Source of the DNA: Omphalotus guepiniiformis
Taxonomy: Eukaryota > Basidiomycota > Agaricomycetes > Agaricales > Omphalotaceae
DNA length: 64,000 nt
Assembly: GCA_028554645.1 (NCBI GenBank)
Contig: JAQOOI010000021.1
Span: forward strand, 806,001-870,000
Reading direction: 5' to 3'
Below, one piece after another: positions 43,983-54,800 of the stretch. Position 1 is the first letter of the stretch, and every line of letters starts with the position of its first letter. The position numbers were made by a program, and so were the translations under genes. Below the pieces are notes generated by a model that was not told where the DNA came from, did no database searches, and worked only from the letters and a program-made list of their open reading frames with translations.

Positions 43983-46306
43983 AACGCTGTATACGGTCTT
44001 GACTCTGGTGCTACCTCGACCGCATAGAATCCTGATGCGAAGTCAAACATGGACATCCAACGATGTCCACTAAGTGCTTGCTGCTTGGCACGAATATCGC
44101 CTTGCGGCATGGGTGCAATTTCGGTATGTTTGTTAACCTCCACGAAGTTCTGGCATATTCGCCACTTCGGCGGCTTGCGTTCGGTCTTTGTGTTGTGTTG
44201 TGTGTATGTGCTCTCGGGTAAGGGCGGTAGATCATAAGATGGTGGTAATCCTGCAGCGACGCACTGATCATTCAGCTTGTGCTTGAGCTCGTCTAGGGTG
44301 AGACCGCCTCCCTCGTGAGCCTTCTGTGCTAGTGTCGTGGCTGATACACATTTGACTTGGCTCGGGTCGCATTGCTCTATGACGCCAGCCTCTAACATCT
44401 CGTCGATTTTGGTGTGAAGGTATATCTTTTGCGGAACTGTGAGGGGTCGCTGGTGTACTTTGCGTTTAAAGTGTGCGTTTTCGGGGATGTTCAACCGATG
44501 TACTGCTCCATCCACCTGTCGTACTTCTCCGACTGATAGCGCAAAGCAATCCGCATATGATCGCAGTAAAGTCTCGACCTGCTTTCGTTGTTCCAGTGTA
44601 AGGTCATCCCCAATGCATATTTGTTTCATGACCTCGTCCACCCGCTTTTTCTGAAATGCACCCTCTGGTCCATGGTTCCGCGTGAAGACTCCTGCATCGT
44701 GTTCTGCCTGATCGAGACCTTCAGGTATCATGTCTGCACCTCCTCCAAAGCCCATTTCTTCGGATTCAGACACTACACATACCGGGATTGTGTCTTCCAC
44801 TGCTGCCAAATCAACTGGGTCAATACTGGAACTTTCGCTAGAAACCTGTTCTGCAAAGACTTCCCTCAAGGGGGGTGCGTGACTTCCCCCCATTGAGTTT
44901 GCACGCTTTTTGAACTCTTCTTGGTATACTTTCTCAGCCTCCGTTGCTATCAGATCATTGGGGTTAATACTGGGTTGATCACTCATTATTTGCTCAGTGG
45001 AAACTTCCCTCGAGGGGGGTGCGTGACTACCCCCCACTGAGTTTGCACGCTTTCGAGCCTCCCTCTGACGCTCGTTTCTAGTCGGTTTTTGGAATTCCTC
45101 CTCATTCCACTCTTTCTCCTTTCTCGGTGCTCTTCTTCGTCCTTCTTGTCCTTCTATGTGTTCTCGGCTCTTCCATCTACGCCAACGTCGACCTGATTTG
45201 CCTTTCCATCTCATCCAATGCCTTCTAGCCAACGCCTTATTTCTGCGACGGTCCCATCTTTCTTTCAGGTGTCGTTTTCGCTCTTCCTCCCTGGTGTACT
45301 CTTGTAGCTTTTGCTCCATCGTGATTTGTTCCATTCTTCGCCGTTCCCTTTGTATTTTGACTTCTTCCTCAATTGCTTTTTGTTTACTTGCCCGTTGTTT
45401 TTCTTCTACCGCTTCTTCGTCTTCTATTTCTTCTATAGTTGTTTGGTGGTTTTTGCATCCGTCTTCTGCCTCCTCTATGGTAACTGCGTGTGTCTCTATC
45501 TGTGTATGATTATTAGTGGGTATCGTTGGTTCATCTGCAATGCATTCACTATGGACTTCCCTTTTCAGCGGGGTTCCTGAGTCCACAGGTTCCCCGCCAG
45601 GTGCTCGCGCTTCTATTTTGGTGTGATTTTTGCACTCTGGCTGCTGAAGATCCTCCTCGATTTCCTCTACCGAACACACGGAGCTTTCGTCCTTCCTCCT
45701 CCACTCTCCCTTGTTGAATATGGTTTGTATTTGCTTTCCGTCGGTGATCGTAATTGAGTCGCCTTTATATTTGTGTACAGCTTGAAAGCTTTCAAGCAAT
45801 GGTTTGCCGAATAGAAATTCCCAACTGCCTCCACTATCGAACACTTCGAAACTACCCTCTTTCTCCACCCCGTTGATCCTTATTCTCCCTTTCCACCTCG
45901 TGTTTGCTTTGACTAGCGTCCCATTTGCCATCCGTAGCAACTTGCTTGATGGTTCCCAGCCCGCTATCTTGTTCCTTACTCGTTGGTATACTCCCACATC
46001 CATCGCGGCTACCATTGCTCCATCGTCCACTAGTGCCAGCACTGTTGCTGATTGACCACACCTATCTTTCAGCTCAACTGCCATTTTGAATGGTTTACTG
46101 TTTCGGCTCAGGACAGACTCCACCGTGTACACGTCAACGATGTTTGATTCGCTATCTTCGATATGCACATTGTTTGTGTTAACCAGTCCGTCCCTACTAG
46201 GGGTCGTACGGATGCCGTTCACACGCCGTCGACCCCTCCCCATTTTCCGATTCCGTGCCTGCTGCGCTTGGTCCAAATACCCAGGACAAATCATTTCCCT
46301 CCCCAA
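43983..46306 (-). pseudogene. pol, proximal part: protease, Lys/Arg-rich region, RT N-terminus
   Basis: This frame overlaps the gag 3' end by 110 nt in the +1 frame relative to gag. A retropepsin-like site reads ATVLALVDDGAMVAAM, followed by a dimer-type region. A region of about 300 residues very rich in Lys, Glu and Arg (REEERKRHLKERWDRRRNKA) follows and contains a 48-residue tandem repeat (KRANSVGGSHAPPSREV / KRANSMGGSHAPPLREV). RT begins with HQRPLTVPQKIYLHTKIDEM and runs to WMSMFDFASGFYAVEVAPES, where the insertion cuts it. Beyond that point only a few nonsense residues precede a stop. Confidence 0.92.
44768..45055 (-). repeat. 144 bp in-frame tandem duplication inside pol
   Basis: Two copies of a segment reading ACTTCCCTC-AGGGGGGTGCG and GAGTTTGCACGC, at about 44822-44911 and 44966-45052, spaced about 144 bp apart (48 codons). 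Copies have diverged at many sites, so the duplication is older than this insertion. Confidence 0.75.
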
Positions 46307-47807
46307 CTAGATTCACTGCTGTTCCCGGTGCTCGACCTCCTCTTCCTCTCAGCTCTCTACCACAAAGTTCCCTCCACTCTCGTTCTCGGGGTGGAATCCA
46401 CTCTGCTCGCGGCTTATCGCATTGATACGACTGATGGCCTGTTCCTCCGCATTTGTAGCACTCTCCTTGTGCCACAGCTGCAGTGCCTGGCTTCAGCGGA
46501 AACGGCGAGTCAAAGGTGACGGCCTTCTGCGGCCCCCACTTCTGCGCCCAGGCTGCGACTTGTGCCAGGTACGCAGAACGACCCTCTTCGGTGTTCGGGT
46601 GGTGTGGTAGCTCGCTCGTTTTCGCTCGCAACACTACTCGTTGGGCATCTGTGAGTGGCGTGATTGGCGGTCTTGGTCTAAACAAGTTGCCTTGTCCTCC
46701 CCGTGAATTTCCAAAGACTCCTCCTCCTGCTGCTGCCCGCTGGTCTGTATTTGCTGCCTGTCCCGTTGTCCCAATGTTTACGTTGTTCAACGCTCGGCCT
46801 AGCGCTTTCGATGGAGTTTCAGGTGTCGTTCTTGGTATAGATGCAAAAATTCTCGCGGTGATGCTCTCCTCCATTTTCTTCTCCCTCGCCTCGGCTTCCA
46901 TCCCTTCCTGCACCTGCGCCGTAGTGATGTCTTTGATTGCTTTCGTGAATTCCACCCAATCTGCTTGTTCCTCGCTAACTTTCCCCTTCAGAGCTCTAGG
47001 CAGCCTTTCACGGACTGCGAGAATGGACGATGTACCCTGATCCACTCCTGCCAACTTCGCGTAGCGCAATAACTCGTCTGCGAACCATCGATACATGTAT
47101 TGCTTTGTATCGGGATGTCGGTCAAGGAGAGTCTGCTCGTCGACTGTCATTTTGATGAGCTTCTTCTCGTATTCGTATTTCGACAGTGCAACCACAGTGG
47201 GTGCCGGAAATCTCTCGCAAAAAGCTGCTTGAAATGGTGCCCATTCTCCTTTTACTAATTCCTTCTGCTCCTCTGTGTTGCTGTTGTACCACGTCTCCGC
47301 TGGACTGCCGGCTTTTAGATACAAGTCCATTTGCTGCGCCCACTCCTTTTTCGGTAGTCCTAACTGCAACAACTCCCTCGTTACTGCCTTCTCAAAATCG
47401 CGTGGGTTCTGCTTTTCGTCCACCTCCCCTGTGAATGGCTGAATGGTTTGGTTCATCCTTCCTCTGTGGTGTGCTACTGGCTGTGGTGGTGCTGGTGTTT
47501 CCGAGTCTGGTGCCACGTTGTTGTCCTGCTGGTGATGCTGCAGGAATGAGTCTTCTACTGGTGAAGTAAGGTCGATCTCCTCGTGTTCTCGGTGTGACGT
47601 CGGCACTTCCGGTTCTCTATGGTCTCGAATGCGGGGGAAATAATGAAAGAGATTTGCTCGTGATGTGTTAATCCTGAGGTCCTGAGTGGAATCCGTCAAG
47701 GATGACTCTGTGCTAGTGTCGTCTCCTGAGTCTTCCAGTAAATTCGGGCTACTTCGTTGTACTGTGGTAGGTGCGAATCTTCCGTCCGGTAGACGCTGTC
47801 GCGGCAA
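46197..47807 (-). CDS. Retrotransposon gag (nucleocapsid) protein
   Basis: A 536-codon intact frame starting MPRQRLPDGRFAPTTV. The middle contains a capsid-like helical domain (MNQTIQPFTGEVDEKQNPRD, EYEKKLIKMTVDEQTLLDRH). A CCHC zinc knuckle CYKCGGTGHQSYQC (C-x2-C-x4-H-x4-C) lies at about residues 450-463, the RNA-binding signature of nucleocapsid. It ends TACERHPYDP. The pol frame opens before this stop, which suggests ribosomal frameshifting. Intact, so it could still package RNA of sister copies (inference). Confidence 0.93.
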   Translation of the reverse strand: MPRQRLPDGRFAPTTVQRSSPNLLEDSGDDTSTESSLTDSTQDLRINTSRANLFHYFPRIRDHREPEVPTSHREHEEIDLTSPVEDSFLQHHQQDNNVAPDSETPAPPQPVAHHRGRMNQTIQPFTGEVDEKQNPRDFEKAVTRELLQLGLPKKEWAQQMDLYLKAGSPAETWYNSNTEEQKELVKGEWAPFQAAFCERFPAPTVVALSKYEYEKKLIKMTVDEQTLLDRHPDTKQYMYRWFADELLRYAKLAGVDQGTSSILAVRERLPRALKGKVSEEQADWVEFTKAIKDITTAQVQEGMEAEAREKKMEESITARIFASIPRTTPETPSKALGRALNNVNIGTTGQAANTDQRAAAGGGVFGNSRGGQGNLFRPRPPITPLTDAQRVVLRAKTSELPHHPNTEEGRSAYLAQVAAWAQKWGPQKAVTFDSPFPLKPGTAAVAQGECYKCGGTGHQSYQCDKPRAEWIPPREREWRELCGRELRGRGGRAPGTAVNLVGEGNDLSWVFGPSAAGTESENGEGSTACERHPYDP

Positions 47808-47924
47808 TGGTCTCGAAGTTCCTTTAGCCAGTTTTTGTGCTGTTATAGTCTCGTCTCGATGCTCGGTGCTCTGCTCTATGCTCTAAAACCCTGTGAAGTG
47901 AGAATTTCACGCTCGTCACCAAGA

Positions 47925-48078
47925 TGGAGTGGCCTGCTCTGTGTAAAGACTATGAATGCGGTGGATGAATCTGATGATGTGTCTGCTACACGAAACTACG
48001 CTAAGTCTGTCGAGCCCTTGCCAAACACCGCCAAACACTGCCTAATGCTCTACTCTAGCCCCCGCACCCACCACTCCA
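47925..48078 (-). repeat. 5' LTR of the Ty3/gypsy element
   Basis: 154 bp, identical to the distal LTR; carries the element's promoter on the minus strand. Followed on the right by the CCGC target duplication. Confidence 0.95.
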
Positions 48079-49082
48079 CCGCCTCCCGCCATACCAATAG
48101 TATCGCTCTAACAAGCACTTCTGAGTCGAAGTCATCTGCCTAAAGGTTAGATAGAACAGACGCCAGCGCATGTGATACCGATGCAAATTGATTACATCCT
48201 AAATGTCCCGGGTACTAGTCCCGCCTACCATAGCACGTTTGGCGGCTCCCGCCCCCATCACCGAAGTTGACTACCTTATAACACAGCAGCTATATGACAA
48301 AGTCATAGGTATCGCGTTCCTCAGCTAGTTCAACAAGGTCAATGGATGTTGAGCTCAACTAGCGGAGTATTTTCTGAGCTGCGAGCACTAACTCGAAGTC
48401 CACTGGCATCTGGCCTCCGCCCGCCTTGCAGCGTTTAGCAAGATCTAGAGGTATTAGGTGCGGCCACGCGAGACTAAATTTGTGCTTGTATGTGCCGTTC
48501 CAGTTTGTATAGATGGACGAAAATTGTGTTTTTTGACTGATGTCTATCTGACGCCTCGTGCAACAGCCAAACAGAAAAGACATGCGCCACACTAGCCACT
48601 AGCGGCGTGTACTAACGCTGGGTCGACTGCGATCGTGCTCGATCAATCAGGATGTCAAAAACATAGACTATAGCGGAAAATAAGCACTTGTGCGATCAAT
48701 TTAAGTATTTTGCGTTTAGGAAGCGCTGAAATACGTACTTAGTAGGATTTATGCAGTCTCCGTAGTCTCCGAGCGTGAGGGCCGGTCGTGAGCCTAGCGC
48801 CTGTAACCATTCCCAAGATATGTATAAAAAAAGAAACAAGGCGAGTACGTTGCGCACTGCCTTGAAGCGCAACCATTCTTCGCGTTATTTATGTGGTGAA
48901 GAACAAAGAAAAAAGACTTGGAATTTCATTGTTCTTACTTAGCATTATAGATTACATAATCTATTGGCGCACCTGTCCGACGTCCGCCTATTATAGCTGG
49001 CGAGCTCCATTTCTCCTGTTCTTCGTCACCTTTTATCCTCGAGCATCACAGCGTTACCCTTTCCATCTTCACGCTATCCACC
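48079..49082. other. Intergenic, retrotransposon flank and secreted-protein promoter
   Basis: 1 kb with one 77-codon minus frame (48359-48592) of no recognisable family. A CTATTATAGCTGG TATA-like site near 48987 lies about 95 bp before the next ATG, followed by a pyrimidine-rich stretch. Confidence 0.5.
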
Positions 49083-50296
49083 ATGGCTCCGGCCAAGTTC
49101 CACATTTTCTTCCTTCTCCTCTGCTTGCCATCACTCTCGCTTGCGCTTGACGACAACGAACATTGGGCGCTCTCTTTCCCGTTCTTCAAGAAGCGCGCAC
49201 AATTGCCACGAAATTCACAGGGGTATAGCGACCCTCTCTCTAATGGTGGCTCCATGTTGACGGTGGGGACGACTGGATTGCAGAATGTATGTTGATACTG
49301 AAATGAATGCGACAGATTGTAGAGGGCACATTCCCAGCAGGCCAAGGAGAACCTTTAAACATGATAATATCCGGGAATTCAGACTCGCAATTGTTGAAGG
49401 ATCAGGAGATTGACGGAGGGCTGAGAAATTACTGGCTGTATGGATTGCCTTGTCAATTTGTGCTCAAGCATTTACCATTATTCTTCAGATCAATTGGCTA
49501 CGCATCGGAGTGTTTAGGCCAACATTCTGGCTCGGAGCAGCAGGCGAATCTAGGGGATGGAAATGGCGTTCGTGCGTATCCTCTCATGAATTACCCGCGT
49601 GTTGTCGTTGACATTCTGTCTAGTGAACGAGACGGCGGAAATTCGGTATGACTACGGCGATCCGCAGCTGGGCACTTGCACAGAAACAATAAAGGGTGGA
49701 GGTCATTTTCGTTACTGGGTGCAGAATGGCAAGCAGGCAAACACTGGGGCTATATTTATGGCTGCCTCCTACGAGAAGCCCTTAACAGGTATATACTCTC
49801 ATAATTTTTCTATGTGTTGCGCTCACAACCTACTCTAGACCAGCATGACATTATTCCGAATGGTTACAATCTCGGTCGGGACTGGATTGTCGGCAATATC
49901 ACCGGGTCAGCCATTCCGACATTGAACCTAACAAATTCTTCATCCTTCTCTGGCTCGACGTCTTTCGGCGGGTACACATACTCTACCTCCATTCAATATG
50001 TCTCCGGGTTGCTTCAAAACACCAGCGATGGCATCAACCACAATATCACTGTACAGACGCCCGACTCGAACGCGACTGACGGCCTGGTGGCAGTACTAGA
50101 AGTGAGAATATCAGAAAGGCCAGCAAATAGTGGGTGAGTACAATCAATTTGGGGCATGTGCATGCCGTTCTTCACAGCCTCTAACCTGGTTGCTTGGTCT
50201 TACAGTGACAGATTATCGCCAACGTTTTTCGGCTGGCAGCTCCCACCATTAGCCATCCTCCTCTCTCTGTTCAGCCTCTCCATCGCATACCTATAG
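49083..50296 (+). CDS. Secreted, probably GPI-anchored fungal surface protein
   Basis: Unknown function but well formed. The signal peptide MAPAKFHIFFLLLCLPSLSL begins at a Kozak-like CCACCATGG. Conserved blocks after splicing are QGEPLNMIISGNSDSQLLKD, DQEIDGGLRNYW, IGYASECLGQHSGSEQQANL, ETAEIRYDYGDPQLGTCTET, GGGHFRYWVQNG and DQHDIIPNGYNLGRDWIVGN. Several N-glycosylation sequons (NIT, NLT, NSS, NTS) lie in the C-terminal half. The last exon ends in a hydrophobic tail LPPLAILLSLFSLSIAYL after a small-residue region, a GPI-attachment pattern. About five introns, stop at 50294-50296. The block order matches a family of uncharacterised basidiomycete secreted proteins. Cell-wall or surface location is inference. 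Confidence 0.82.
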
Positions 50297-51234
50297 AAGA
50301 AAGCAATGAATAGAAACGGAAGAAGCATATCACGTTAGAACGTCCTGGTGACAATACCAAACAACCTATCATACCACAGCTGACTATTATACCGGGACAC
50401 GACACTGGAACTCATGAATGAAACAACACCACCATCAACTCATAAACAGCTCCCGACCGTGCTCGATCACGCCTTCCGTACGACAGTTCACCTTCCGCCA
50501 CTCCTCTGTGCCACACGCACGTTACATTGCGTTCTACGCAACACTGTATCGCTATCGGCGGTTCGCTCCTCCTGCCTGGCCCGCAGTCCCCAATCTTTGA
50601 TTGCTACAACCATCAGACGTTTGTAAAATACCATAACTCTCTCTCAATTGCACGGACAATTTCTCTACGTACCCACCATTTCGACTCCCTGATTGACAAT
50701 CTTCGTTTACTTTCGCTGTTTATGCATTGCAACCCTCCTTCTCATTGACATTTGACCTGCTCCGGCTTACTTTCTGGTCTCTCGGTTTTCTCTTCACACT
50801 CCTAGCCTTTTGATTACTTGCTCTCGCACTGTGATTTGATTATCGACGTCCGCGGTCTATATGTTTATTTTTTTCCTTCACTCGGCTCTCTCCTCCCCTT
50901 CTATATCGCTTTCCTCACGAGCATTGGCGGTTTGCCATGAACGTTCCAGTATTCGAAATATTATTTTAAGTGCTCTCATCTAATTAAAGCATCCGCAGTT
51001 CGAGTCATTCATTCAGTATATACCTAGGCTTCAATTTACTTTGATAGTGGATATATGGGCTTGTGTTTTTGCCTGGATTAGTGGGATCTTGAAGCGCGGC
51101 TTGTCGTCGGTCTATACGGAGTTCTAAAGATATACATACCGGTCCAGAAGTCGAATATTTTTAGCTCTCATGAAATAACTACATAGTAAGTATCGCAGCT
51201 ATCGAGGTCCAAATACATTGTCACCTATTAAGAA
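50297..51234. other. Intergenic 0.9 kb
   Basis: Pyrimidine-rich plus strand (TCTC/CTTC tracts) after the secreted-protein gene, then AT-richer sequence before the tRNA. Short open frames around 50414-50748 lack motifs. Confidence 0.5.
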
Positions 51235-51318
51235 GGGCACATGGTGTAGTTGGTTATCACATCCGCTTAGCATCTTGGCATTTGCGGGGGGTGCTGGGTT
51301 CAATTCCCAGTGTGTCCA
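51235..51318 (+). tRNA. tRNA-Ala (AGC) with a 10 nt intron
   Basis: The acceptor stem GGGCACA pairs with TGTGTCC and is followed by discriminator A. The D arm is GTGTAGTTGGTTATCAC. The anticodon stem is TCCGC/GCGGG with loop TT-AGC-A...T. The T arm is CTGGG-TTCAATT-CCCAG, and the variable loop is GGGTG. An intron TCTTGGCATT (51273-51282) sits at the canonical position one base after the anticodon. Mature length is 74 nt before CCA addition. Confidence 0.95.
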
Positions 51319-51836
51319 ATAGTTTTTCCAGTTGCAGTATTGAAATCTTTTGGTAGCTGTGAGCAACTCGTGACGCATACTTTTCCTTTCATTACTTTTG
51401 CTCTGCTCTATGAAGTCCGGGGATCTACCGTTCCTATGTCTTTACGAAATATACAAAGTCCGATTGAATTCAAAAGGTCATTAATATTAATGTTTACCAG
51501 TTCTTTGGGAATCAAAGCGTTCCATTGTATATTGGACAAGGTCGCTGCTTCATGAGTATGACCTTATAAAGAGTACAAAGGCAAAGCGCCCACAACGACG
51601 CGCACTGCGCAAAAAGGCGCGCTTGCTCACGTGCGCGTGCGACGCCAATAAAAAATTAATTTTTTTACCTGACGAGTTCGTGCTTTTTCCAAAAGTTTGT
51701 TTTCTCCTTCTCTTCTTTTCTTTCAGACATACGACTTTTCACGGTGAGTGTGCCTACTTGACGCGATTCTACGCTTTAGATGCTCTTTGCAGAGTATCGT
51801 GCTTGTCCTAGCTAGCTGTTACTGAAATCTCTGCAG
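51319..51836. other. Promoter region of the importin gene
   Basis: About 520 bp. A GC-rich stretch with alternating GCGC/CGTGCGCG near 51588-51645 and a pyrimidine tract near 51700-51722 precede the importin ATG. No gene seen. Confidence 0.5.
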
Positions 51837-54800
51837 ATGGATTTACAAACGCTTTCCAATCTCTTTTCTACGACTTTCAATCCCGACCCAAACATTCGCA
51901 AGGCTGCTGAACTTCAAATCCGCAAGGTACGCTAAAGAAGACGCCTTGTTAATGAGAAAGGATCGTTCATTAATTTTGATTATTTTCTTCTAGGTCGGAA
52001 ATGAGGAGGGCATGATCAGTGCCCTTCTTCAAATCATCGCAACCGATAGCGTCGATCTGTACGTGTCGAACGCGTTGATATTCCTCCTGCTTATCCAGCT
52101 TAACCTGGATCTTTCAGTGCTACCCGTCAGGCTTGCTCTGTCTGGGTCAAAAATCGCGTCTCGTCAAACTATGCTCTCGAAGAAAACCCCAGCGGAAGAC
52201 CGGATCGAGCACCTATCGCTCAGTCTGATAGAAATGCTTTACGTGCAAACATCTTAGCTCTTATCTCTGCCTCGCCGTCGCGCAGCATCAGTCTTCAGCT
52301 CGCTAGCGCCCTCAAAAACGTCGTCGCTCACGATTTCCCCGGAAAGTGGCCAGGTTTACTTGATGAGATCAAAAGATTGCTGGGCAGTGGTAATATCAGA
52401 GAAGTTCATGCTGGATGTGTTGCTGCGTTGGAAGCCGTCAGGGCTTTCAGGTGTGTGCTATGCTCATGCGAGTGTTCGTCTGAGAGATGCTGATTGTTTT
52501 GCGCAGGTTCCGCCAACAGTCCGATGTTATGCCAAAAGTTGTCACGGACCTATTCCCTACGCTCGCTACGATCGCTACGAACATGCTCCAGACGCCACCC
52601 AGCGAATCACAGGAGATTCCGACGATGTTACATCTTATTCTCAAAACCTACAAAACTAGTATTGTCATCAACCTCAGTGCGCATCAACAAAGCGCTGAGA
52701 GTCTCGTTCCGTGGGGTCAGCTGCTGTTTGCTGTTGTAAATTTACCTATACCCAAAGAAGCTGTTCCCGAGGATGAAGAAGACAGAGAGAGGAGCGAGTG
52801 GTGGAAAGCAAAGAAGTGGGCATATGCAATTCTCGGACGATTGTTCCATCGGTACGCGACTCTCCTCTGTAACAAGGATCATCATTGCTCACCATTCATT
52901 AGCTTTGGGAACCCCTCTCAACTCCCAAGCACCATGCAAAAAGACTACGCTGCGTTCGCGCAGCACTTCGTGACCATGTTCGCCCCTGAGATTTTGAATA
53001 TCTACCTCCGCCAGGTCGAGATCTTCGTCTCTGGCCAGGCTTGGTTGTCCAAAAAGAGCCAATATCACATTTTCTCGTTCTTCACTGAGTGGTGTGTGAT
53101 CTCCCAAATAGATGACTAGAACCCTCAATGCCAATATAGATCTGTAGTGTCAAACCCAAATCAACCTGGACGCTCCTAAAACCCCACTTTGAGACGCTTG
53201 TGTCTTCGTTCGCCTTCCCTCATTTATCATTCACTCCCGCTCGACAGGCATTATGGCAGAATGATCCTGTCGACTATATCAGGGTTTCTGTGGGTACGTG
53301 TTGCTATCTGCTAAGACGTTTTATCGCCTTGACCTCCTTTCCTCCAATGTATTCTGTTCTCTCGGGCTAATGTATCTGTTCTCACAGACGAATATGAAAC
53401 TTACGCAACACCAGTCTCCGCTGCTACGACCTTCCTTTTTGCACTGGCAGGCAATCGGACCAAGACGACGTTCATGCCCATACTTGGATTTATCAATACT
53501 ATCTTACGGTCGTATGTCTTCCTAGCGCCAAGTCCTTTCGCCTTCCTTTTGTGACTCGTTTTTCCCGCAGAAACTCCCCTGCTCCCCAGCGCTTTGGCGC
53601 ACTGAATATGACTGCTGCGCTTGGACCTTGGATTATGAAACACCCTGACGTCAAGAGCAATATGGAACAATTTATCTTACAATTCGTCTCCCCTGAGTTC
53701 ACCAGCGCAGAGCCGTATCTTCGCGCGATTGTAAGCGATTTTCAGATCTCGGGGTGTTACCGAGATTAATGGCATCTGTGTTCGAATAGGCCTGTGAAGT
53801 TATAGGCACTTTAACGAAGACTGGAATGACTTGGAGTAACGAGGAGGTGTGACTAAAAATTCTATGAGATTCATGGAATATTTTATTCACCTGAGACCCC
53901 CACTTTTGTGCAGAATTTGAACACGAACTTCCGTGCGGTTGCTACAGCTCTCGATGACCCGGAATTCCCCGTCCGGGTGCAGGCTGCCCTTGCCCTGACA
54001 GAGTTAATTCTCGCGCATGAGTCAGGTATGTCTTTGTTGATTCAATGCGATCTGCTGTGTATGCACGTAAACTCATGCGACGCGTACGCAGTCCGCATAC
54101 AAGTAGCACCTCAGGTCGGTAAGGTCGTACAGGATCTGCTCAAGCTTACCGACGAGACCGACCTTGACATCCTGAACCGTAGTATGGAGGTCATGGTCGA
54201 GCAGTTCCAGGACGAGTTGTTGCCTGTTGCGGCGCAATTGACGTCTAGGCTGGTCAGTTTCTTGCCCTCGGTAAACTTTGCTTCTTTTCTGAATTTTTTT
54301 TTGAATTCTTCAAAGTGTGAATCCTACTTGCGCCTTGCTCGGGAAAGCAGTGCTCAGGAGATGGTTGAAGCAAATGCTACTGACTTGGAAACAATTATGG
54401 CTGACACTGACGATGACAAGACCTATGCTGCTATGGGCATCGCTAAGACTATCTGGACGGTATGTTATTTTCCTTGTGAACACATGGCAAAAACATGTAT
54501 GCTGACGTCCAACTCGTACCTCAGATCGTCAATTCTGTAGAAGGCGCCCCTGAGATTCTGGCACAAGTTCAAGAGACCATTGTTCCTATCATCATTTTCA
54601 CCTTAGAACAGAAGCTCCTCGGTATGTTCATTATGTCTGTCATAATGCTCTTACACTTCTGACGAAACATACTTTAGACCTCTTTGATAACATGTACGAC
54701 TTGGTCGACAGTCTTACATTCAAGCTACGCGCTATTTCGCCCAGCATGTGGCCTGTCTTCGAGCTCACGTACAAGTTATTCAAAAGTGACGCTATTGACT

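Larger units (their letters stand above)
39844..48078 (-). mobile_element. Ty3/gypsy LTR retrotransposon, young, with nested insertion
   Basis: An 8,235 bp element transcribed leftward. Two 154 bp LTRs (39844-39997 and 47925-48078) are identical by eye and end in TGGAGTGG...CCACTCCA. A CCGC duplication flanks the element (39840-39843 and 48079-48082). Internal order on the minus strand is gag, protease, Lys/Arg-rich region, reverse transcriptase, RNase H, integrase; RT before integrase places it in Ty3/gypsy. A candidate primer-binding site beginning TGG (minus strand, from 47921) lies 3 nt inside the 5' LTR, and a purine tract AGTGGGGGC (minus, about 40001-40010) precedes the 3' LTR. RT is split by a 1,476 bp insertion, so this copy cannot make intact pol. 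The identical LTRs imply a recent arrival. Confidence 0.96.
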
